A DNA stretch of 6,824 bases, from the NCBI GenBank assembly GCA_004173415.1, contig SEHC01000393.1:1-6824 (forward strand), in the 5' to 3' direction. Made by a program: the position numbers and the translations under genes. Source of the DNA: Lysobacteraceae bacterium (lineage in GTDB: Bacteria > Pseudomonadota > Gammaproteobacteria > Xanthomonadales > Xanthomonadaceae). Shown here piece by piece: positions 1-5,588 of the stretch; position 1 is the first letter of the stretch, and each line of letters opens with the position of its first letter. The notes beneath the pieces are model-generated. The model saw only the letters and a program-made list of their open reading frames with translations, was not told the origin of the DNA and ran no database searches.

Positions 1-14
1 AATTTTGTGAACAT
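1..14 (-). CDS. start of divergent gene, possibly LysM-domain protein (partial)
   Basis: On the minus strand an ATG at 14-12 opens a frame reading M-F-T-K before the window ends. A G-rich stretch resembling a Shine-Dalgarno (GGTGGGG, minus strand) ends about six bases upstream of it. In Xanthomonadaceae the gene divergent from def is commonly a secreted LysM peptidoglycan-binding protein, and an N-terminus of this kind would fit a signal peptide. Only four codons are visible, so the identity rests on remembered gene order and is weak. The start codon and ribosome binding site are what the sequence itself supports. Confidence 0.35.
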
Positions 15-144
15 GGTCATCCCCACCTGATTCCCCACAGGTTGTCCGCACTATAGTCCAGATCCCGGGCCACTAAGCAAGCCCGCGAGTTAGAATCCGT
101 GAGGCCTTGCCGAATTCCTACGGCATCCCCATTACTGAACGACC
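15..144. promoter_or_regulatory. divergent intergenic region upstream of def
   Basis: This 130-bp gap is noticeably less GC-rich than the genes and should hold the def operon promoter and that of the divergent gene. Two -10-like hexamers are visible on the plus strand: TATAGT at 52-57 and TAGAAT at 91-96, each one mismatch from TATAAT. The first lies in the palindrome ACTATAGT (50-57), so it also reads as a -10 on the minus strand. Neither has a convincing -35 at 16-18 bp, so no promoter can be fixed. def itself has no clear Shine-Dalgarno directly before its ATG. Confidence 0.4.
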
Positions 145-666
145 ATGGCACTACTCCCCATCCTCGAATTTCCCGACCCCCGGCTGCGCACCAAGGCGGC
201 CCCGGTGGACCCTGCGCGGGTCGCCGACCCCGAGTTCCAGCGACTGCTCGACGACATGTTCGAGACCATGTACGACGCCCCCGGCATCGGCCTGGCCGCG
301 AGCCAGGTGGACGTGCACCGGCGCTTCATGGTCATCGACGTGAGCGAGGACAAGGCCGAGCCGCAGGTCTTCATCAACCCGGAAATCCTGGCCAAGACGG
401 GCGAACAGGTCTACCAGGAAGGCTGCCTGTCGGTGCCCGGCATCTTCGCCGACGTGACCCGCGCCGATTCGATCCAGGTCCGCTACCTGGGCCGCGACGG
501 CCAGACCCGCGAACTGCAGGTCGACGGCCTGCTCGCGGTCTGCATCCAGCACGAGATGGACCACCTGGATGGCAAGCTGTTCGTCGATTACCTGTCGCCG
601 CTGAAGCGCGAGATGGTGCGCAAGAAGCTGGCCAAGCAACGCAAGCTGGCGGGCGACGCGGCCTGA
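145..666 (+). CDS. def: peptide deformylase
   Basis: Cytoplasmic metallo-hydrolase that removes the formyl group from the N-terminal methionine of nascent proteins, reversing the modification made by the product of the next gene. The 173-residue protein is of normal family length. All three signature motifs are present: GIGLAASQ (residues 47-54), EGCLSVPG (92-99) and QHEMDHLDG (135-143). These give metal ligands Cys94, His136 and His140 and catalytic Glu137. The basic C-terminal helix (KREMVRKKLAKQRK) is typical of gammaproteobacterial enzymes. The ATG at 145 places MALLPILEFPDPRL at the N-terminus, the conserved beginning of this family, so the start is secure despite the poor ribosome binding site. 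It is the first gene of a def-fmt-rsmB operon, 79 bp before fmt. The gene appears intact. Confidence 0.97.
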   Translation: MALLPILEFPDPRLRTKAAPVDPARVADPEFQRLLDDMFETMYDAPGIGLAASQVDVHRRFMVIDVSEDKAEPQVFINPEILAKTGEQVYQEGCLSVPGIFADVTRADSIQVRYLGRDGQTRELQVDGLLAVCIQHEMDHLDGKLFVDYLSPLKREMVRKKLAKQRKLAGDAA

Positions 667-672
667 CCCGGT

Positions 673-698
673 CGCGGGGCAGGGCCTTCCCTGTCGCG
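673..698 (+). other. hairpin in the def-fmt gap
   Basis: Just after the def stop, CAGGG (680-684) pairs with CCCTG (689-693) around a CCTT loop. CGCG at 673-676 can pair with CGCG at 695-698, leaving a three-base bulge on the left arm. No T-run follows, so it does not look like a full intrinsic terminator. A role in mRNA stability or in setting the def:fmt ratio is inference only. In such GC-rich DNA hairpins of this size are not rare. Confidence 0.35.
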
Positions 699-732
699 GC
701 GAACCGCCGACCTCCTCTTCCGACCCCGCACC

Positions 733-738
733 AGGAAA
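733..738 (+). promoter_or_regulatory. ribosome binding site of fmt
   Basis: AGGAAA lies seven bases before the TTG at 746. It is the reason for accepting TTG as the start: the conserved N-terminus MRIVFAGTP begins exactly there, and no ATG or GTG gives a complete protein. Confidence 0.65.
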
Positions 739-745
739 CCCCACC

Positions 746-1666
746 TTGAGAATCGTCTTCGCCGGCACGCCGGCTTTTGCCGTCCCCAGCCTTCGCGCCG
801 CGCATGCCTATGGCGAAGTGGTGGCGGTCTATACCCAGCCCGACCGTCCGGCCGGGCGCGGACGCGGGCTGACGCCTTCGCCGGTGAAGCTGGAGGCGCT
901 GCAGCGCGGCATCCCGGTGCTGCAGCCGGAAACCCTGAAGGGCAAAACCTCGCAACAGGCCCTGCGCGACCTCGCCCCGGACCTGCTGGTGGTGGTCGCC
1001 TACGGGCTGATCCTGCCGCGCGCGGTGCTGGAGATCCCGGCCTTCGGTTGCTGGAACGTGCACGCCTCGCTGCTGCCGCGCTGGCGTGGTGCGGCGCCGA
1101 TCCAGCGGGCGATCGAGGCCGGCGACACCGAAACCGGCGTCTGCCTGATGCAGATGGAAGCGGGCCTGGATACCGGTCCGGTACTGCTGGCGATGCCGAC
1201 CCCGATCGGCGCCGAGGAAACCGGCGGCCAGTTGCACGATCGCCTGGCCGAACTGGGCGCGGCCGTGCTGGCCGACGGGCTGGCCCTGCGCCGCGCCGAC
1301 GTCAAGCCGGTGCCGTGGCCGCAGCCGGCCGAAGGCGTGACCTATGCGCACAAGCTCGACAAGGCCGAGGCGCGTCTGGACTGGAACCAGCCGGCGGCGC
1401 TGCTGGCGCGCAAGGTGCGCGCGTTCGAACCCTGGCCGGTGGCCGAAGCGGTGGTGGCCGGCGAACGCCTGCGCATCCATGGCGCCATCGCCCTGGACCT
1501 GACCCACGGTTTCGCGCCCGGCACCCTGCTGGCGGCCGGCCGCCAGGGCATCGACATCGCCTGTGGCGAAGGCGCGCTGCGCCTGCGCGTGGTCCAGCGC
1601 GAGGGCGGCAAGGCGATCACCGCCGCCGACTACCTCAACGCCCGCCGCGACCTGGTCTCCGCATGA
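746..1666 (+). CDS. fmt: methionyl-tRNA formyltransferase
   Basis: Transfers a formyl group from 10-formyl-tetrahydrofolate to Met-tRNA of the initiator type, producing the substrate on which def later acts. The protein has 306 residues, close to the usual 305-315. It starts with the Rossmann strand MRIVFAGTP and carries the tRNA-contacting basic loop RPAGRGRG (34-41). The formyltransferase signature HASLLPRWRGAAPIQ begins at residue 106. The catalytic residues known for this family correspond to Asn104, His106 and Asp142 (in LDTGPV). The C-terminal OB-fold domain ends with EGGKAITAADYLNARR, as expected. The start codon is TTG, supported by AGGAAA seven bases upstream; a weak start may hold expression down. 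The stop overlaps the rsmB start as ATGA, implying translational coupling. The gene looks intact. Confidence 0.96.
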   Translation: MRIVFAGTPAFAVPSLRAAHAYGEVVAVYTQPDRPAGRGRGLTPSPVKLEALQRGIPVLQPETLKGKTSQQALRDLAPDLLVVVAYGLILPRAVLEIPAFGCWNVHASLLPRWRGAAPIQRAIEAGDTETGVCLMQMEAGLDTGPVLLAMPTPIGAEETGGQLHDRLAELGAAVLADGLALRRADVKPVPWPQPAEGVTYAHKLDKAEARLDWNQPAALLARKVRAFEPWPVAEAVVAGERLRIHGAIALDLTHGFAPGTLLAAGRQGIDIACGEGALRLRVVQREGGKAITAADYLNARRDLVSA

Positions 1667-2832
1667 AGCCTGCCGAGGCCGGCGCGCCCGGGGTCGCCAC
1701 CCGCGTACTGGCGGCCAAGGTCCTGGATGCGGTGATCCATCGGGGCCGTTCGCTGAAAGGCGAACTGGTGGCGGCGCTGGCGCAACTGCCCGACCCGCGC
1801 GATCGCGCCCTGCTCGAAGCGATTTGTTTCCCGGCGTTGCGCCAGCGCGCGCGTTACGAGGCCGCGCTGCAGTCGTGGCTGCAGAAGCCGCTGGGCGAGA
1901 AGGATGGCGACGTGCGCGCGCTGCTGTTCGTCGGCTTCGCCCAGATCGATGCGATGGGCCTGCCGGCGCACGCGGCGGTGTCGGCCACGGTCGAAGCCGC
2001 GCGCGTGCTCGGCCGCCCGCACCAGGCCGGGATGATCAACGCCCTGCTGCGCCGTGCCCAGCGCGAGGGCATTGCCGCGGCCGATCCGGCCATGGCCTGG
2101 CCGGCCTGGCTGCGCAAGAAGGTCACCCTGGCCTGGGCCGCGCAGGCACCGGCCATCTTCGAAGCCAGCGCGCATGCGGCGCCTTTGTGGATCCGGGTCA
2201 ACCGCGCCGCCGGCAGCCGCGACGACTACGCCGCACGGCTGCGCGCCGCCGGCATCGAATGCAGCGCCAGCGCCCTCCTGGCCGATGCGCTGCGCATCGA
2301 CTCCGGCAAGGCCGCGCACTTGCTGGAACGCGATCCCAGCCTGCGCCTGCTGGCCCTGGACGTGGATCCGCGCCGGCTCAGGCGGGTGGGCGAAACCCTG
2401 CAGCGGGTCGGCGCCTCGGCCGAACTGCTGGCCGCCGATGCGGCCGCGCCGGAAACCTGGTGGCAGGGCACCGCGTTCGACGCGGTGTTGCTGGACGCCC
2501 CGTGCTCGGCCACCGGCATCGTCCGCCGGCAGCCGGACGTGCTGCTGCACCGGCGCCCCGAGGACCTCACCGCCCTGGTCGCGCTGCAGTCGCGCCTGCT
2601 GGATGCCTGCTGGAAGGTGCTCGAGCCCGGTGGCGTGCTGGTCTATGCCACCTGCTCGATCCTCGTCGAAGAGAACGCAGGCCAGGTCGACGCGTTCCTG
2701 GCCCGCACCGCCGATGCGCGCGTCGAAGCGCTGGGCGGGGACTACGGCCAGCCCGCCGGCGCCGGGCGCCAGCGCCTGCCCGGCGAACAGGGCATGGACG
2801 GCTTCTTCTACGCCCGGCTGCGCAAGACCTGA
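1663..2832 (+). CDS. rsmB: 16S rRNA (cytosine-967-C5)-methyltransferase RsmB, with internal deletion of SAM motif I
   Basis: RsmB (Sun/Fmu) methylates C967 of 16S rRNA using S-adenosylmethionine. The NusB-like RNA-binding domain occupies about residues 1-140. The methyltransferase part keeps motif II (LLALDVD, 229-235), motif IV (LLDAPCSATG, 276-285, Cys281) and motif VI (YATCSILVEEN, 328-338, with catalytic-type Cys331). The protein ends in GMDGFFYARL, the normal C-terminus. It is only 389 residues against about 430 usually. The gap is localised: LRIDS (210-214) is followed directly by GKAAHLLERDPSLRL, whereas family members have some 45 further residues here, including the segment before motif I and the D-x-CAAPGG part of motif I itself. 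Only the trailing GK survives, so SAM binding should fail. The reading frame is kept. The gene overlaps fmt by ATGA and has no separate ribosome binding site. Confidence 0.9.
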   Translation: MKPAEAGAPGVATRVLAAKVLDAVIHRGRSLKGELVAALAQLPDPRDRALLEAICFPALRQRARYEAALQSWLQKPLGEKDGDVRALLFVGFAQIDAMGLPAHAAVSATVEAARVLGRPHQAGMINALLRRAQREGIAAADPAMAWPAWLRKKVTLAWAAQAPAIFEASAHAAPLWIRVNRAAGSRDDYAARLRAAGIECSASALLADALRIDSGKAAHLLERDPSLRLLALDVDPRRLRRVGETLQRVGASAELLAADAAAPETWWQGTAFDAVLLDAPCSATGIVRRQPDVLLHRRPEDLTALVALQSRLLDACWKVLEPGGVLVYATCSILVEENAGQVDAFLARTADARVEALGGDYGQPAGAGRQRLPGEQGMDGFFYARLRKT

Positions 2833-2837
2833 GCCTC

Positions 2838-2868
2838 GCGCGGGTGCCTGCCCGTGGGCAGGCCGCGC
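2838..2868. terminator. hairpin between convergent rsmB and glycosyltransferase genes
   Basis: GCCTGCC (2846-2852) pairs with GGCAGGC (2857-2863) around the loop CGTG. The stem can extend with GCGCG (2838-2842) pairing to CGCGC (2864-2868) across a three-base bulge. It fills most of the 48-bp gap between two genes that end toward each other, which is where a bidirectional terminator is expected. Neither side has a T-run, so termination efficiency is uncertain. Confidence 0.45.
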
Positions 2869-2880
2869 AGGTGCTGAAGC

Positions 2881-3591
2881 CTACTCGCGTGGCGGATCGA
2901 CCAGCGGCTGCCCGCGTTCGAGCATCAGCAGCATGATCGATTTCTGCCTGACGTAATTGGCGCGCACGTAGGCGTAGACCAGTCCCTGCCAGCCGTCGAG
3001 GAAGCCCAGGCGCAGCACATAGCCACGCCAGAACCGCCAGGCCGGCGACAGCACCAGCTTGAGCAGGGACGCACGCTTGCCGCGCGCGTGATCGTGCTCG
3101 GCCATCATCCGCGCGTACTTCTGGGTCTTGGCCAGCTGTTGTTCCAGCGAGCGGTAGGGGAAGTGGATAACGTCGCCTTCCAGCCCGAGCACCGGGCCGT
3201 CCACGCTGGCCGCTTCATGCACCTCCCGCTGGCCCTGCCAGCCGCCGCGACGGCGGTCGAACAGCCGCAGGCCGCGGTCGGGGTAGGCATTGCCGTGGTG
3301 CAGGAACTTGCCGAAGTACCAGGACAGACGTGCGAACCGGTAGCCGGAGGCGCCGGCGAAACCGGCGTCGCGCGCCCGCTCGATGGCGACGCGCAGATCC
3401 TCGCTGATGCGTTCGTCGGCGTCCAGGCTGAGGATCCAGTCGTGACTGGCCTGGGCCGCGGCGAATGCCTTCTGGCTGCGGTAGCCGTCGAACGAACGCA
3501 CCAGCACGCGCGCGCCGAGGCGTTCGGCGATGGCGGTGGTGTCGTCGCCGGAACCCGAATCGACCACCACCACCTCGTCGCAGAACGCCAC
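2881..3591 (-). CDS. family 2 glycosyltransferase, LPS-core type (WaaE/KdtX/LgtF-like)
   Basis: Cytoplasmic-face inverting sugar transferase of the kind that adds a glucose-type residue to the inner core of lipopolysaccharide. Counted from the GTG at 3591 it has 236 residues. Visible motifs are DEVVVVDSGSGDDT (5-18), the FDGYRSQKAFAA block (34-45), the metal/nucleotide-sugar motif SLDADE (55-60), the acceptor-side NAYPDRGLRLF (101-111) and HFPYRSLEQQLAKTQKYA (143-160), a hallmark of this subfamily. The GTG at 3591 is only the first usable start codon. The family's first beta-strand (RLSACIITFNEADRI) is encoded in frame upstream, so the true protein is longer (see 3592-3693). The gene is convergent with rsmB and head-to-head with the CDP-glycerol-type gene. 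The exact sugar and acceptor cannot be read from the sequence. Confidence 0.88.
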   Translation of the reverse strand: MAFCDEVVVVDSGSGDDTTAIAERLGARVLVRSFDGYRSQKAFAAAQASHDWILSLDADERISEDLRVAIERARDAGFAGASGYRFARLSWYFGKFLHHGNAYPDRGLRLFDRRRGGWQGQREVHEAASVDGPVLGLEGDVIHFPYRSLEQQLAKTQKYARMMAEHDHARGKRASLLKLVLSPAWRFWRGYVLRLGFLDGWQGLVYAYVRANYVRQKSIMLLMLERGQPLVDPPRE

Positions 3592-3693
3592 CGACGCCAG
3601 GCAGTCGGCGATGCGGTCGGCCTCGTTGAACGTGATAATGCAGGCCGAAAGCCGGGGCCGTGGGTGGCCCGGGTTGGAAAGGGAGTTGTCGAT
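3592..3693 (-). other. in-frame N-terminal coding extension of the family 2 glycosyltransferase, no canonical start
   Basis: The minus frame stays open from 3591 up to a TAA at 3726-3724. From 3654 downward it encodes RLSACIITFNEADRIADCLAS, the conserved first strand and nucleotide-binding turn of this family, so these bases are surely coding or were. No ATG, GTG or TTG occurs in the frame between that stop and 3591. The most start-like codon is ATC at 3693-3691, followed by D-N-S-L-S-N-P-G, with an AGG nine bases upstream on the minus strand. It overlaps the plus-strand ATG at 3692. Possible explanations are a rare ATC start, a one-base change of ATG, or loss of the original start. Confidence 0.65.
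3677..3685 (+). promoter_or_regulatory. ribosome binding site of the CDP-glycerol-type gene
   Basis: GAAAGGGAG ends six bases before the ATG at 3692, a good Shine-Dalgarno and spacing. It fixes that ATG as the start, although the site itself lies inside the antisense of the divergent glycosyltransferase's N-terminal codons. That leaves no room for a separate promoter between the two divergent genes. Confidence 0.55.
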
Positions 3694-4540
3694 GGCCGAA
3701 TACCTGTTGTTCGCGACCGAGCGTTACGCGCTGCCTATTCTGCAACCTTTGGCGCGCGCATTGCATCGGTCCGGGCAATCGGTGTCGGCGTGGATGGAAG
3801 GCGCGGCGACGGGCGCGGGCTGGGACGTGCCGGTACGCGCGGTCGGCCTGCGCGATGCGCTGCGGTTGCGGCCGCGGGCGGTGTTCAGCGCGGCCAACTG
3901 GGTGCCGACGTTCGTCTCCGGCGCCAAGGTGCAGCTGTTCCACGGCTTCAACGTGGAAAAGCGCGACCAGGCGCGCGGCCACTTCCGGGTCCGTGGCCTG
4001 TTCGACCTGTATTGCACCCAGGGCCCGGCGACCACCGCGCCGTTCCGCGACCTGGCCGCGCGCGAGGGCCATTTCGCGGTGGCCGAGACCGGCTGGCCCA
4101 AGCTCGATCCGCTGTTCGCGCCGGCCTCCCCCCAGGCCGGGACGCTGGCGCGCGCCGCCGCCGGGCGCCCGGTGGTGCTGTTCGGTTCCACCTTCACCGA
4201 ACGCCTCAGCGCCGCGCCATGGCTGCACGAGGCCATCGCCGCCGAGATCGCCCGCGGTGACCGCTACTGGCTGCTGACCCTGCATCCGAAGTGCGCGCCG
4301 GAACTGTTCGACCGCTACCGCGCGCTGGCCGGCGCCAATGCCGCCTTCGTCGAGACCGAACAACTGGTCGAAGCGCAGCGCGCAGCCGACGTGCTGGTCT
4401 CGGATACCTCGTCGATCGTTTCGGAGTTCGTGGTCCAGCACAAGCCGGTGGTCACCTTCCGCAACCGCGCGCCGAAGCCGCACATGCTCGACTTCGCCGA
4501 TGCGGCGCGCCTGCCGGAGATGCTGGCGCTGGCCCGGCGG
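3692..4540 (+). CDS. CDP-glycerol glycerophosphotransferase-like protein (TagF/PF04464 type), truncated at the C-terminus
   Basis: Members of this GT-B-like family transfer glycerol-phosphate (or ribitol-phosphate) from the CDP-activated form to a surface glycan. About 283 residues are recognisable from the ATG at 3692. Family landmarks are QLFHGFNVEK (81-90, acceptor-side His84), ETGWPKLDPLF (132-142), LTLHPK (195-200) and VSDTSSIVSEF (236-246), matching the HG, G-P-x-x-D, HP and SDxSS motifs of TagF-type enzymes. The family-like sequence stops after LPEMLALARR at 4540. The expected C-terminal helices are absent and the frame continues, without a stop, as antisense of the heptosyltransferase to the end of the window. 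The gene therefore has no stop of its own. In a Gram-negative LPS cluster it may add phosphoglycerol to the core or O-chain; that role is inference. Truncation leaves the main motifs but probably an unstable protein. Confidence 0.75.
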
Positions 4541-4562
4541 CGTGGACGGATCCGGCGACGCC
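4539..4562. repeat. imperfect palindrome at the junction of two convergent genes
   Basis: GGCGT (4539-4543) is mirrored by ACGCC (4558-4562). The central 8-bp perfect palindrome CGGATCCG (4547-4554) has exactly the same axis, and 4545/4556 also pair. Two mismatched positions per half remain. The axis falls where the coding sense switches strands and where both genes lose recognisable sequence. It could be the remnant of a terminator, a fold-back point for a rearrangement, or chance in GC-rich DNA. Confidence 0.5.
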
Positions 4563-5587
4563 AGGCCCAGCGACCGCCAGGCCGCGATCACCTGGCTGGC
4601 CGACAGGTCGCGGACCGTGCTTTCCTCGCCGCGTTCGCCGCCCAGCACCACGACCGGCGCCGGCCCCAGGGGCCGCCATTTCAACGGCGAGGCGGAACCG
4701 AACATCACCACCAGCGGACAGCCCAAGGCGGCGGCGGCGTGGGCCGGGCCGGTGTCCACCGAGACCATGCCGTGGGCCGCTTCGATCATCGCCAGCAGGC
4801 GCGGGATCGGCAGGTCCCTGGCCAGGTTGTGCAGGCGCGGATCGCCGCCGGCCGCGGCCCGCACTTCCTCCAGCACCTCGTGCTCGGGCGGCGAGCCGCA
4901 CAACACCACCTGGGCGCCGGGCAGGTCTTCCCAGACCGCCCCGGCCAGCGCCGCCCAGGATTCGGGCGGCCAGAACTTGGGATGCTGGCGGGTCGCGACG
5001 GTGCCGCGCTTGTGGGTACGCTTGTTGCCGGGCTGGAACAGGACCAGCGGCCCGTCGAGGCCCCGCCCGTGCCTCCAGCGCAGGAAATCCTCGCGCGCCG
5101 CGTCACCGACGATGAGTCGCGGCAGCCGCAGGGAAGCCGCATCCACCGGATGGGTCGGATAGGCACGCTGCGGGTCGCGCTGGCCCATGTCGAGCCAGCG
5201 GTCCGGCCACAGCCGCGGCGGCGCGCCCGGCGTTTCATCCTCGAGTGGCCGGCGCACGATGTCCTGGTCCTGCACGCCCCCGCGCCGCAGCAGCGCCAGC
5301 AGCCGCGGATGGTTGTCGCACATGTACACCGGGCCGCGCCCGCGCTGCCGCAGCCAGCGTGCGATCCGCCACTGGCTGGGACACAGCGGGTACGGCGTGT
5401 TGCGGCTGGTGACCAGGTGGACCTCGGCCACCGCGGGATCGTCGGCCAGCAGGGCCCCGGTCCAGGCGCCCGAGCCGACCACGTCCACCGCCGAGCCGTA
5501 GCGCGCGTTGAGCAGGCGGATCAGCGTGGTCAGCACGACCACGTCGCCGAAGGCGCCGGTACGGACGATCAGCGGTCGCGCGCTCAA
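4541..5587 (-). CDS. family 9 glycosyltransferase, ADP-heptose:LPS heptosyltransferase type, no stop codon of its own
   Basis: Cytoplasmic transferase that uses ADP-heptose or a related donor to build the LPS inner core. The GT-B fold shows an N-terminal Rossmann start PLIVRTGAFGDVVVLT (5-20), the donor-domain strand PLVLFQPGNKRTHKRG (180-195) and the family signature VSVDTGPAHAAAALGCPLVV (275-294), followed by MFGSASPLKWRPLG. Recognisable sequence ends with SASQVIAAWRSLGL (residues 329-342), the usual last helix, so the domain is essentially complete at about 342-348 residues. No stop follows: the frame runs on as antisense of the preceding gene to 3215. The best start is the TTG at 5587, giving MSARPLIVRTG; GGGGA lies six bases upstream, but within sequence that belongs to the next gene. 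Both neighbours lie on the opposite strand. WaaC/WaaF/WaaQ identity cannot be chosen from motifs. Confidence 0.82.
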
Positions 5588-5588
5588 G

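Noticed and set aside
31..39. TTCCCCACA resembling a DnaA box (TTATCCACA).
   Set aside because: It has two mismatches, stands alone, and the genes around it are not those of a replication origin.
374..1507. Long minus-strand frames across def and fmt.
   Set aside because: They are antisense shadows of two well-supported genes and show low-complexity Arg/Gly/Ala-rich translations without recognisable motifs.
4548..4553. GGATCC (BamHI site) at the suspected junction, as a possible cloning scar.
   Set aside because: A single 6-bp site is expected by chance at this composition, and no linker or vector sequence is visible. It is better explained as the centre of the palindrome.
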